Shown one piece after another: positions 45,559-57,098 of a stretch of DNA of 64,000 nt; the stretch's first letter is position 1, and each line of letters starts with the position of its first letter. Location of the stretch: assembly GCA_036971475.1 (NCBI GenBank), contig JBAIZL010000003.1, forward strand, positions 105,307,443-105,371,442, read 5' to 3'. The notes beneath the pieces are model-generated. The model ran no database searches and was not told the DNA's origin. It worked only from the letters and a program-made list of their open reading frames with translations. A program made the position numbers and the translations under genes. This stretch comes from Prosapia bicincta. Lineage: Eukaryota; Arthropoda; Insecta; Hemiptera; Cercopidae.

Positions 45559-46700
45559 ATTTATTTTTTCACGTTTAGGTTTTAATAACCATTAGCACTC
45601 TTCAAAATTTCATTATTGTGTTTACGCAAAGAAAATAGCCGCTCCTTCCTGAGGTCGGTTTAATTTCTCCAGGGAAAAGTGGGAATGTTTTTAATCCCAG
45701 TGAAAAAAGACTCAAACTCGTATCCTAAAACAGAAAACGTCTTCACGCTTTGACACAGTAAATATGTTTTGAATTTTATTATGAATTTAAGATAATTTTT
45801 GTGCTTGTAAATACATAAAGGTTGTAGAGTTCTTGCTTTCCTAATTTGGAGAATACTTCGAAAGTCAGTTTGCTACTTTCGCTTTTGAGATGTATAACTT
45901 AAACCACCTCATTCACGTTAGAACATTGTATACAGTTTTTGGTCTGTATCATAGACGATCATTCCTAGATGATAGTAAGCATTATTTGGAAAACTAAATA
46001 TATAGCGTCTAGAGTTCGATGACGGTCAGGACATGAATGCTTATGTTCTCGCACGGCTGAGGATTGAAGATCCTGGATGGAAGTTTGTGATTTAAAGGAC
46101 AGAACTTTCCGCTTAATTCTACTCCTTTGTTTCTGGAAACGCGTTTCTCGAACGCTGATAGTTTTCGACGCAATACTTAACTTATATTCCTTTCCACGAT
46201 ATTTTACTCTACTAGCTTTTGTTGAAAGAGTATTAAATACGTAACCACCTTTTATATATTATGTACAATAATGGTTATTAAATAATATACGGGTATTATT
46301 ATATAATACATATACGATATCACTTACACACTGGTATGTAGAGCAAAGCTGAGTATGAGGGAGCGATGATGCGACTTCATCATGGAAACCTGCCCGGATC
46401 TTTATCCTGAAATTAATAAATGACTTGTACAGTAATCAACAACATATGGACTAATTATTTTAACCTGAATCTGTAAAATACATTATTTGCTCTAATTTCT
46501 ACTCATTATATTTATAGACAATTTAAACTTGACAAAAGTAAATAAACTTATCTGGAATTTTTAACAAAAAAATGAATAATTATTGCCCAAAAAGGACGTT
46601 CCCACAATAATTATTTAAATTAGTTTATCTAACACATGAGAATAATATGTACTAAATCATTATATGAGTAGAATGTATGTATTACAAACAAATTAATACT
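45559..46700. other. Intergenic, nothing recognised
   Basis: No supported feature. Confidence 0.4.
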
Positions 46701-46702
46701 AC

Positions 46703-47141
46703 TGTAACGAACCACCCCCTTCGTGATTTATCACACAAAGAATAACAAATTACAAATCCTTTCGATCTTAGGTCAACACAACAACCACGCCTTTCTGGTA
46801 AAAGCAGGAACTTTCTAAGAAGTAAATTGGTTAGAAATTACTAGAATTTGCTAGACGTGGCCAGTCTAAAGAACAGGTTTTGTTAAGGTTGGAGGGTAAG
46901 TATTTGTAATGTAGGGGAGAGAGTGAAAGATTTAGTGGTAGAGTGACAGTTTTAGTTCGTGTTAAGTATAAATAGCTTATTAGCGAACTCAGTAGTTATT
47001 ATTATATTTAGTTATAACAGTGTCTGTGTGCTTTTATAGATTTTAAAAGTGTAAATACCAGTAGTGATAAAATCTTGTGAATTAATAAACAGTTATTTAG
47101 CTTAAAATTGTCTCATAATTTATTGACACCGTTAGAGAACA
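46703..47141 (+). mobile_element. Candidate solo LTR
   Basis: Begins TGTAACGAACCACC and could end at GTTAGAGAACA (TG..CA). It contains a TATA box (TATAAATA, 46967-46974) followed by an initiator-like CTCAGTAGTT, then a polyadenylation signal AATAAA (47084-47089), the usual U3-R-U5 order. No coding region is attached. A target-site duplication could not be identified and the right end is uncertain, so it might instead be another promoter-bearing repeat. Confidence 0.45.
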
Positions 47142-47272
47142 TAATATACACAACTTATAAGGGTAAAACATTTACATTAATATTTGTCTTTATTAAATAA
47201 CATAAGTAGCCCTAATCTAATAATTATTTACTCTAAATTTAATTTTAGTTTTCTTTTATTAGCTCACACTCT

Positions 47273-47276
<4 letters not shown>

Positions 47277-47331
<55 letters not shown>
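47277..47331. repeat. (TA)n microsatellite inside Rpt-A
   Basis: About 27 TA units, at the same place in the element as the TA tract at 8.9 kb. Confidence 0.95.
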
Positions 47332-47335
<4 letters not shown>

Positions 47336-47567
47336 TTGCGATATGTATTCTTGTGTATTAATAAGATATATATATCTTGTAAAAATTTTCGACCGGTTAT
47401 AAAATACGTTTTCATTCCTTGAATCAAGCTCAAATAAATTTGTTTTAACTCTTGGTGGATGACAATTGATGTTAAATACAGTTCTTTCAAATAATAATTC
47501 AGTAATTAAAAGTTATTTACTATTAGTTAATAAGTACTAATATAAAATTAATTTTAAAAAGTTAATG

Positions 47568-47640
47568 TGGTCAGATTGGAACTAAATGACTACATGTTTA
47601 AAATCCAGTACTTTGGCACTGAGCCAACTTTCCTATAGCC
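47568..47640 (-). repeat. tRNA-like (SINE-head-like) segment, first copy
   Basis: The minus strand reads GGCTATAGGAAAGTTGGCTC, then AGTGCCAAAGTACTGG and TTTAGTTCCAATCTGACC. TGGCTCAGTG resembles a pol III A box and GTTCCAATC a B box with one mismatch. It parallels the better-preserved segment at 49.04-49.1 kb. No complete cloverleaf was found. Confidence 0.45.
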
Positions 47641-47965
47641 AATTATATACTGTAGAAATATAAGAGGAAAGGTTCCTTAAAATAATGAAGAATTACAAGA
47701 GATCGATGGAATGAGAAAATATAGACCACCATGAACTTCAAAAATTAGAAATGTGAAAAAAAGAAAGCAAATAAATAGTATTGTAAAGAAAGGGAAATGG
47801 AAAATTGGAAGAAAATTCTATTTTGACACTTAATATTAATATTGTGTTTCTGTTACATGTATTTATATATTTATAACAATTGTAATTATTTAACAAAAGT
47901 AGCTAAAATAATTTTTTTAAAAATCTCAGTAGGACTTTAAACTGACTTTAATTTTTTTTTAATAT

Positions 47966-48845
47966 TAGGCCCACTTGTTTTTCTGTTGTAGAGCAATATT
48001 TTATGCAACGCAAATTAACGTAATGTAAGTTAAATTAACCTAGCTAGAGCTGTTAACAATAGTATAGTTAGAGTGTGTGCCTACATTTACTCTGGGATCG
48101 TGCATAACAGTCTCTATGAACTCTATATGCTCTATACGTATATGGTTCTATGTTATGTATATGGTTATATGAACCCATATGTAAAAATATACAACCTAAG
48201 TTTAACGATTTAATAAAAGGAGAACAGGAAAGAAAGAAACTGCACATGGAAAATGCAAGTGGGGTAGAATATAGCAGAGAACCGTAAGTGTAATATGTAC
48301 AAAACAATTACAGAAACGAAGAATAGAAATGACAGGACAAGAGTACAGGCTATAGACACCGCAGGAACTGAAGTGGCGTCTACAATCGTGATGTATACAT
48401 TGGAGTATTTATTAAAAGCAAAAAAAAACAAATTATTGAAATTACAATAGTATATGCTAAGTAAATTAACTTAATTTAAAACATAAGTACCTTGAGGATT
48501 ATGTTTGCCTTAACTAAAATTAAAAGGTTTTGTTATCTTTTTATTCGAAACGTAAGTTTATCGCTGTTTTAGGGCCTGTTTTGAATTTTATGCCTATAAT
48601 AAAAAAAATCATTACTCTCTGTATTTACTCGTTTTTGTAAAAAATGTTTTAACGTTTTAGTTCAGAAATGTTGACATTACTACCCTAGTGTTATTTTAAA
48701 ATTGTACACATTTCCATTAAAGGATCCGTAGTTTAAGACCAAATTAAACTTTATTTGACCTCGTAACACCATAATTTCATTTCAGCATAACTACTTGTTT
48801 TAGGTGTGGAACTATTTGAATTGGTTTACCTCAAAGAATTTATTA
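47966..48845. other. Intergenic between the two split Rpt-A copies, nothing recognised
   Basis: Two overlapping minus-strand frames (48068-48307 and 48210-48431) have no recognisable domain. Confidence 0.35.
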
Positions 48846-48849
48846 TTAA

Positions 48850-49545
48850 ATTCCTTCTATTAGCTCACATTCTTCTGAGATATATCTTGTACAAATATTC
48901 AATAGTTATAAAATACGTTTTTATTAATCCAATCAAATTCAAATACATTTTCTTTAACCTATATTGGATGATAGTTGACGTTAATACAGTTTACTAAATA
49001 TTTATGTAATAATAAAATTATAAAAATTTGGGGGTTTTGTGTCGGATTCGAACGGAGTACCTTTGTACGTGCTTTGGCATGCGCCAACTTTCCCATAGCT
49101 AGAAATCCATTTCTCAACGATCAATTAGATTTTTTTTCTTTAGCCACTAACTGGTTGTCGTCGATACCTGTGTTGCACAACCTTGAATTGTTACCATGGT
49201 TACTACACAATATCATAAATAATGCTCTAGGAAATAAAATATACAAACTGGATTAACGGTATCGAACCTTGCTTTACAAAGGCATGTGAAAGAAAAGCAA
49301 AAAAAAACAAAAAACAAAACAAAGCGTATGAATTATAACAAACAAACATAATAGTCCAACACCATACATAAAAAGTAAAATGGAAAATTGCAAGGAAATT
49401 TCTATTACTTTCTATTTTGCATTTTTCATTGTTATTCTAAAATATGTAAATACATATTTATAATAATCGTAATAATAAAATAAAAAGAAACCCAAATCAA
49501 ATTTGTCTTTGTTGATAAGTAAGAATTGACTTCAATTTTTTTCCA
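48850..49545 (-). repeat. Dispersed repeat Rpt-A, second split copy with a tRNA-like insert
   Basis: Left part 48850-49005 (CCTTCTATTAGCTCACATTC, CTTGTACAAATATTCAATAG, ATTGGATGATAGTTGACGTTAA) and right part about 49385-49545 (TTTATAATAATCGTAATAATAAAATA, TTTGTCTTTGTTGATAAG) match Rpt-A. Between them lie the tRNA-like segment and sequence sharing ATGGAAAATTGCAAGGAAAT with the 47.8-kb copy. The two copies are therefore related composites in the same orientation about 1.6 kb apart. Confidence 0.6.
49038..49105 (-). repeat. tRNA-like (SINE-head-like) segment, second copy
   Basis: The minus strand reads TAGCTATGGGAAAGTTGGCG, CATGCCAAAGCACGTACAAAGG and ACTCCGTTCGAATCCGACAC. GTTCGAATC is a perfect pol III B box with a plausible T-stem-like surround. 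Homologous to 47568-47640. A functional tRNA is unlikely, because no matching acceptor stem and anticodon arm were found. Confidence 0.5.
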
Positions 49546-49549
49546 TATC

Positions 49550-51080
49550 ACTTATTTATTCCTAAAATTTATGTGATAGAAATAAATATTGCACCACATG
49601 AAAGTACGGTAGCTATTTGTTAATATTTTGTCTACTGTAACGTGCTTAAAATCATTTTATATTTATGTAATTTTCCCAGGATTGTTATGTGCGGCTTCAC
49701 TGTTTCTCTGTACTTGTATTACATTAGTGTGCAATATTATTAAATTGTATACTTCTTTTAGGTCTTAAACAGAAGTAATCTAAGAGAGAAAAATTTCCGG
49801 GCTTGCCTTACACTAAAATCATTAAGATGTTAATTATTAACTTTAATAATGTTAGTTATTAATTAAGTAATAACATATGATTTCTTACAACAGCTGGTTC
49901 TATGTTGTTTACGTTGTAGAAGAGCTTTTTTAAGCCGTACTTTGTGTTTCTATACTTATTGCACATCACCAAGGCAAACATAATGTTAATATTTAATATT
50001 GTTTATCAGTTAATAAATAATAAAAAAAATTTATATTTCAATGCGTCTCAAAAATAATTTAATATAATCATTACTAGTTTCTGGTTTGCATTTAAATTTT
50101 TAAATGAAAACTTCCTTAGGCGACTCTGACACTTATAAATGATTTTAATTAAAGTCGTTTCCGAATTCAAATATATATAGTTTTTATTTAATACACTTTG
50201 CAATATTTAATTAAGAATTCTAATAACTAAATTAATTAAATACCATTATAATTTCTAATAATTATACTGTCCAAATGAAGTATTCACTCCTGTTAGCTAG
50301 TGCCACTGACTGCCACATATTATTCTATTAAAAAAAAAGTGTAGACCAACAATGCGCTATTAATTTGATAGTAAAAATTTAAATAATAAATTGAGTTGAT
50401 GCTAAAAAAGAAAAAAAATGTTAGTATGAAGATCACACATTTCAAGGAATATCAAGGAATTTAAACTGTGGGATTTAAACAAAATGGAACAATTTTTTTT
50501 TATTGATTAATCTATATTGATATATCAATGTTTAGAAGTTAATTTATTAATAATGCAAGCAAGATTATAATTGATAATAAATAAATGCATAAACATTAGT
50601 AAATAATATTTGTTTAGTATCCAGTTTACTGTTTTAATGAAAGGGGATACAATATTATTTTTAAAAAACTTTTGTTAAAGAACATATTAAACAAAAAGTA
50701 CATTTATAGCCTCCTTTCCAAGTTACCGATAATGACGAGTTTGTCATCGGATGCCCGACAATAGACTAAATGTATGCATTGACAAAATGGAAGTACTAAT
50801 GCACTTCCCGTGTACTCCCGTTTACCCACCTGGAGCAGGCACTGACAACGTTGGATTCGCAAGTACTCCAACCTCTCTGAATTAGCACGATGCTTCCTAC
50901 ATCCAGCATTTTAGCAATGTTTGCTTTACAGACGTCATTCTTCATTTATACACTTCCCTAAAATTCAAATTGTTTTCATGAATATATTACATCAGAAGAC
51001 GTCAATGCTTTCTGACTGGAACACTTTGAAAATAATTAATTGTGTTAAGTGACTAGCAAAAATAACGTATTAAAAAAAAA
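49550..51080. other. Intergenic; small Rpt-A scrap near 49875-49945
   Basis: The short block GTAATAACATATGATTTCTTACAACAGCTGG..TATGTTGTTTACGTTGTAGAA is a minus-strand Rpt-A fragment. Nothing else recognised. Confidence 0.45.
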
Positions 51081-51084
51081 AATT

Positions 51085-51545
51085 AAAGTCAACTCCTAAT
51101 TAGGTCAAAAAGAAAAAAATATTTTAATTAGTTTATATAATTAATTACAATTATTGTAAATAAAGAACATACGCTGTGCGAAAACAGCTAGCTGTTCTAC
51201 CCCATAACTTGCAACATAAAATCAGTTTTTTTTATAAAGTAATGTGTTATCAATTATCTAAGCCAAATAGTACGAAATAACTATACCGCATGCTCTACCC
51301 CTTTTGAAAACGTTTTTATACCATATAAAACTAAAATTATTTTATTAAATTTAATTATTGAATTATTATTTGAAAAAACTTTATTAAGTGTCATCCACTA
51401 CAAGTTAAAAAAAATGTATTTGAAATTGAATGGAAGAATAAAAAGTATTTTACTAACGATTGAAAATTTGTACAAGATATAAGTTTAATAGGGAGACTTA
51501 TATAACTCACTTGTATTAGAGTGTGAACTAATAGAAGGGATTATA
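51085..51545 (+). repeat. Dispersed repeat Rpt-A, full-length copy
   Basis: Runs from GTCAACTCCTAATTAGGTCA to GTGTGAACTAATAGAAGGGA with all blocks in the same order as at 41.2 kb. Confidence 0.78.
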
Positions 51546-51571
51546 TAAGTAAATAAATTGAACGATATTTA

Positions 51572-51840
51572 CAAATCACAACTATAAAAATTAAACCAGG
51601 TTACTCTAAATCCCACTACACATTAGTTTATAAAAACCAAGCACTTTGTCATTACTAGTTCTGACGACTATTAGTAGTACCCAAGCACTGATGAAGGCGA
51701 CATCGTCGTCGAAACTAGTCTGTTTGATAAACGGGTAATAAACGGGTCTATTTTGATAAACTAGTTTGTTTATTTTAATAAACTAATGTGTAGTGAGATT
51801 TAGGGTAAACTGTTTTAATTTTTGCAGTTGTGAATTTATC
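51572..51840. repeat. Foldback with about 65-base arms and a hammerhead-like core
   Basis: Left arm 51572-51636 (CACAACTATAAAAATTAAACC, then CTCTAAATCCCACTACACATTAGTTTAT) and right arm 51776-51840 are reverse complements with few mismatches. The core at 51688-51714 lies between them. A half copy of the left arm recurs at about 62325-62370 (AACAGTTCACTCTAAATCTC, then ATTACACACTAC). Confidence 0.85.
51688..51766 (+). ncRNA. Hammerhead-like ribozyme motif with paired stem III
   Basis: The best-formed core in the window: CTGATGA (51688-51694); 6-bp stem II GGCGAC (51696-51701) with GTCGTC (51705-51710, one G-U) and an ATC triloop; GAAA (51711-51714); 6-bp stem III ACTAGT (51714-51719) with ACTAGT (51760-51765), whose last base is the U16.1 equivalent; then U (51766) at the H17 position where cleavage would occur. 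Stem I would have to form between the distant inverted arms (51572-51636 and 51776-51840), leaving about 50 unpaired bases on the 5' side. Self-cleavage is a prediction. Confidence 0.5.
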
Positions 51841-52010
51841 TTACTAGCTAAACTCTAATTAACTTAATATTTACAAATGTTCGACTGTTAAATTTCTGAT
51901 ACAGACTGTAAGTACACTACCATTGCTTGATCGACAGTAATTTAGGTAAATTGTGGAGCTCGTAATATGGACATGGGATGGCGTTTGGATAATAGGACAA
52001 ATTATTAAGT
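51841..52010. other. Intergenic, nothing recognised
   Basis: Contains a TAGCTAAACTCTAATTAACT block (about 51846-51865) also found to the right of the 19.25-19.41-kb palindrome. Otherwise nothing. Confidence 0.4.
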
Positions 52011-52014
52011 CATC

Positions 52015-52195
52015 TTCCAGAATAGACGTTTACAGAAGGTTCGAAACAGGGTTATATTTTATCTTTTACAAGATCTATTCTCAAGGAATATTTAGACAGA
52101 TATTGAAGATAGAAATTTACGCGTAAGGATAAATTAAGAAGTATTTAATACGTTATGCTCGCGACACTGTGCGTTTTCTAGTTTTATGGAGGAAT
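52015..52195 (+). pseudogene. Small LINE reverse transcriptase scrap
   Basis: In two frames the DNA reads KQGYILS and then IYSQGIFRQI, RNLRVRIN-like, and YARDTVRFLVL, in the order of the LINE block RQGCILSPxLFNLYSExI..IRYADDTVL. The catalytic YADD would be YARD here. Short and broken, so moderate confidence only. Confidence 0.45.
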
Positions 52196-52199
52196 CAAA

Positions 52200-54435
52200 C
52201 TGTCTTTACGTGAAGTTTATCGCCTTAAATTAAAGATGGGAAAAATGTTTATTGGATGTTTATACGCAAAAATTAACCAAGCAAGACAACTGGTACTAGG
52301 TGAGAAAAACAGAGCCACTTAGAATTTTACACATCTGTAGGAATAACAGCAAAATCAAGATGGGACGTAGTAGAGGAAGTATAGGGTGAATCATATAAAA
52401 CTTATGATTCTCATCTTATGTTTAATTTAAAAAGAAAAATACATAGCCTGTTATTATGTTCCGTTTGTGGCGATATACTGGAGCGTTGCAATGCCAATAC
52501 CGTAGATTCGTGTGAAATATTGACCACACGGGGGTGTAGCGTAGACTCTTCCCTTAAGATAATACCACAGAAAGAATTCTGGTGTGGTCAAGTAAAGTGA
52601 TCTTGGCACCCACAAATTCCTGGAAACTCTGCGGTCTTCGAAGTAACTTTGGATCAGTGCCATTCACTCTCGTGACGTATAGCAAGTGGCATTGTTAACA
52701 GAAAGTGCTTTCCAGGTCCAAAGGGGTAGGTTATGCCTCCCTAGGACCAAGTTCCCCAGTATAGGGTTCCGAAAGTGGATAAAGATTTCCCTACCTGCAC
52801 CGGACTAATCAGACGGTTTATTAAGGTACTGAAACACTGTCAAGGCCTTATATATAGTAGGATCAAAAGACTCCTGCATACTGGTACCACGGGTCGCGAC
52901 AAAAGCTCTCCGCCTCAGACCTGACGCTAGTCACCCGGACGGGAGTCACGAGTTTGAGGTTGGATTCGTGGGGGTAGTGGTCTCATTACCTGGAAGGTAG
53001 AACTCCCAACAGTAACGCTAACGAATGTGTATTCTTACGGAGATAAGAGCCGAGAGGCTAGGTTCTTTCTTGCTGAAAACTCTTCATTTTCACCATCTTT
53101 GTTTCTTCAAACATTTTCCCACAGCACAATAGAAAACTGTCAACAGAAAGTACCCTTTACGCAGCTCAGATTCATCCAATTGCTCAACGAATTCACTGAA
53201 AATGGGTCAGCACTCTTCGATGTTCACTGTACCGTACAAAAGCTTACAGCTCCAGGACCACATCCAGCGCACATACACGACATGGAATCAAAACCTCAAG
53301 ACTTCCGGCGTTATTTGATAGGAAAATGAAACCTCTGGACCTAATCCTATTCAAATAATCCTATTCAATAATTCTTTGTCAATAATGAACTAATGAAAAA
53401 CATGAGTTTTATATGAATCACTCTTTAGTTATTATTTAGAAAAAGCAAGACTATTGTTGTGTAACATGAAGTCTATATTTATAACTCGCGGGACATAGTA
53501 AGGGACTTATGAAGCATGGAAGAGGAGTTCGTGGACTAGTGGCGGTGGAAGCTTTCTAACCCCGTGGATTTAGGCACATTGGTGAACAAGACCGTGGTTG
53601 AATAAACCGGGACCTATTAGAATAGCGGCGAGTTTTGACAAACACTCAGTCATCAGTATCCCCACTCTAAACATCAAGTAAGGAACTGCAAAACAGATGG
53701 CGACGTCTCTTGCTATGTCCCGGACGTTGTACGAAATAGAAGTAACCTATGGACTAACAATTTAATTTTAAAAAATTAGAAATTTCAATTTTGGGAGTAA
53801 GATTTGGCCTACGAATCTCTCTGACTCACTAACTTACAAAGAAAGAATTATTCAGATGGATGAAGAGATAAGAAATTCGATTTGGAAAAGACTGTTATAA
53901 TACCTCAAGACATTATAAGGCACAGTAAATATTGGACACTTCACCTGGTCATTCAAGAAAAAAGTGATAGTAAAGGCAATTTCTGTTTCATACATTGCGT
54001 CTCTGTTCCGATTGTCCGGAAAATTCCCCCTGACCCCGATGTCCATACATCTCCCCTCCCCCCCACACACAAACTCTCAGGAACAAATTTTATAATTTTA
54101 AATATTGTGTTATGTTTTAAGATTAATCCTGAATGATTACTACCGTTCAAGAGGAACAGAATAGTATGAATAATATAGGGTTAAGATGAGAACGTAAAAG
54201 GTCTTGATAAATTATGTGAAGGCAAGGTAAAAATGTCAAGTAGAGAGGTAAAAAGCGGTATCTTCTTTATAGACTCCTTTTGTGAAGCCCTAATAAAAGG
54301 TAACAATAATAGGAATATTGTTGCGTCATCACGTTGCAAGATCTTACCTCTCAAATACGGACGAGAAAGGAGTCTGTTCTCGGAACCATAAATAACAACA
54401 GCTCTCCCAGTAACATAATACAACTTTTTAAAGTT
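52200..54435. other. Intergenic, short frames without recognised domains
   Basis: Moderately GC-richer sequence at 52420-53350. The longest frame (53027-53329, 100 codons, plus) shows no domain, signal peptide or repeat. It could be an exon of an unrecognised gene or chance. Frames at 53852-54150 overlap on both strands and are not convincing. Confidence 0.3.
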
Positions 54436-54439
54436 GTAA

Positions 54440-54760
54440 TCATAACACGTCTAGCCTAATGCGAGGTAATTGAGTAATAAATTACAATTAGCGAATTATT
54501 TGGATGGCAGGTAGTTTTATGTAACTACGGTACATGTGCCCTGCATTAGCTGTACAACGCAGCCCATGCTTTCTACCTGGCGTCACGGCATTAACTGGGT
54601 TTTATTGCTGAACGGCTTTATTAAACATTATGTTCCGAGAGTGCAACTTAACATTCTCTGCTCGTATATTAAGCCGTACATATTTAATTAGATAAGCAAA
54701 TACACCCTAATACACTCCACAACAAATAAGAACCAATTAAACAGCATAACGAGTAAGAGG
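54440..54760. other. Candidate conserved non-coding element
   Basis: A GC-balanced single-copy patch with several homeodomain-type ATTA words (TAATTGAGTAATAAATTACAATTAGC near 54465, TTTAATTAGATAAGC near 54680). Similar in texture to 9180-9780. No coding signal. Conservation must be tested elsewhere. Confidence 0.28.
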
Positions 54761-54764
54761 CTAT

Positions 54765-55875
54765 TGGATAAATAAATTCACGAAAAACTATAAATGGTTT
54801 ACAACATAATGTATAATTACTTGCAGTTTATTAACATTTTTAAATATAAAATTTGTATCAATTAACCAATTACACATGTGGAATTAAAATATATGCATTA
54901 TTTCCTTTTAAACATATATTACTGAATATACATTATAAACAAGAATCAGGTGTTTTAAGGGTAGCAATACATAGCTTGTAGTTACAATTTGAAAAATACG
55001 AACATAATCATAATGCACAAACCCAAGTACAACTGTGGAAAAAGATTTTGTTTTATTATACAAAATAAAGCGCCATTTTATTCAACATTAAATTATTACA
55101 TACAATCAAGAAATCTGAAAATCTTTAATCCAGCAACAATCTATCGAGATAGATTAGGTTTTATTATAGAGAACCTAAGAAATTTATCATCGCGTGTGCA
55201 GATTAGCATAAAATTTATATAAAAAAATTCCCCTAATGTATTTTGGATTCGCACGTTGTCATATTCCCACATTAGTTGCGCGCAAATGGAAGCCAAGTTA
55301 TTTATTTCACCAATCGTGTATCTTACATTATGAAAATTATTTTTTCCATACCTATCCTAAATTATTTTAACAACTTTATAGTAAAGTGGTATTGTCTGTA
55401 TTGCGTTTTTATTTATGTCTTTTATTTACACCTATATGTGGTTTGAATACTTTAATGTGTGTTTGTTATTTATAATGTATTTTTGAATAAAATACTTTTC
55501 TAAACGAAAATTTATTTGTCCAATTGAATATCGACTAAACCTTCGTAGATGAAAACATTTCGTAAATTAGAAAATAATAAAACAGAAAGGAGAAAATAAT
55601 AGGTGTATAAAATAGTTTAAGCCTTGAATGCGATTCACAGGGCCAAGAAGGATTGATATACTTCAATTGTAGGGTTTTAGATTTAGAATGCTTACTGTTA
55701 TAACATTTAAAACTAAACTATGGGATTTATAGACAAATAACATTCGCAATACGGCGCTTTTTCAATTACTGTCAAATATCAGGTAAAGTTATTACCTGAT
55801 ATTATTTTCAATATCTTTGTCAAAGTTACAACTTATGATTTTACCATTTTTTAATGTTGGACTCATACATATGCA
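54765..55875. other. Intergenic, nothing recognised
   Basis: A 77-codon plus-strand frame (54989-55222) shows no known domain. Confidence 0.35.
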
Positions 55876-55879
55876 AAAC

Positions 55880-55899
55880 AGACACACACACACATACAC

Positions 55900-55978
<79 letters not shown>

Positions 55979-56050
55979 CACACACAAACAAACACACACA
56001 CACACACATACACACACACACACACATACACACACATACACAGACCCACA

Positions 56051-56139
<89 letters not shown>

Positions 56140-56144
56140 ACACA

Positions 56145-56208
<64 letters not shown>
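55880..56208 (+). repeat. (CA)n array
   Basis: About 330 bases of CA dinucleotides with TACA, AACA and CAGACCCACAGA interruptions. All Thr-His and Cys-Val frames here are artefacts. Confidence 0.97.
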
Positions 56209-56209
<1 letters not shown>

Positions 56210-56210
<1 letters not shown>

Positions 56211-57057
56211 TACGTGTTTGTGGAGACTTGGCCGGACGCAAACTCTACACGACTCTTGTGGGTACTCTTAGATCTAGTGAAGTAATCAACGTGAAATTTT
56301 GTATATAATTGTTAAAAATTGTTATTAGTAAACGCACATCTAGTTCTTTTATGTAACTTGAAATTTACATTTCCGTTTAATACATTCCCTCCGAGGACAC
56401 AGTTACACTCTACACCTACACAGGTACTTGTGCATGGTATGTTGGGGGCTCTCTGCCTGACTATTATCGATCTGAATCATCACTTCCGTATATGACTGTC
56501 CCACCGATGTTTACGTTTGCATTCATAAGAAGTCGAGATAAGGCCTAGTTGTGCGATAAAAAGAGTATGCTAGATTAGTTTGATCTGCAACGCTTACAGA
56601 TGAAGCCAAAGCACCTTGAGTGATGAAGGTGTGATCATTTTAAACGGTAGACTATTACATTAAATGTTTTTGGTTTCAGACACTATTAAATTCTGCAATA
56701 TTAACAAAAATAATTTCAAGTTTTCTTCGCTCTGCCAAGTTTAATTATGACTGAAATTTTGTTCTATATGTTTTACAAAGATTTACATTTAAACTCTTCC
56801 CTAAAAAAAAATAATTTGTTAAGAGAAGTAACATATATAAACCATTTAAAATATTTTCCCTTGACTTGTAAATACAAGGAGGTATGGAATTCTATCAAAA
56901 TTATTTTTTAAAATATGAAAACAATAACTATTTTTTTCTGTTTAAATCATGCAAAATGCCTGCCTCCACTTAGAACATAAAATATAGATTATTTTGTAGA
57001 AGAAAAATCTAAAATCTTAGTCTACGGTACCATATAATTGTATATGTATGAATTGAC

Positions 57058-57098
<41 letters not shown>

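Larger units (their letters stand above)
47255..47965 (-). repeat. Dispersed repeat Rpt-A, split copy with a tRNA-like insert
   Basis: The left part 47255-47510 (TTTTATTAGCTCACACTCTCC, a TA tract, TTATAAAATACGTTTTCATTC, GGTGGATGACAATTGATGTTAA) and right part about 47830-47960 match Rpt-A in minus orientation. The middle (about 47560-47820) holds a tRNA-like segment and unrelated sequence. The copy at 48.85-49.54 kb has the same layout. Confidence 0.6.

Noticed and set aside
49038..49105. A functional tRNA gene on the minus strand
   Set aside because: Only the T-arm/B-box part is convincing. No paired acceptor stem or anticodon arm, and a diverged paralogue sits in the same repeat context.
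53027..53329. 100-codon plus-strand frame
   Set aside because: Composition is plausible for coding, but no domain, splice context or start support was seen. Left as unannotated sequence.
55792..56308. Open frames of up to 163 codons over the CA array
   Set aside because: Same artefact.
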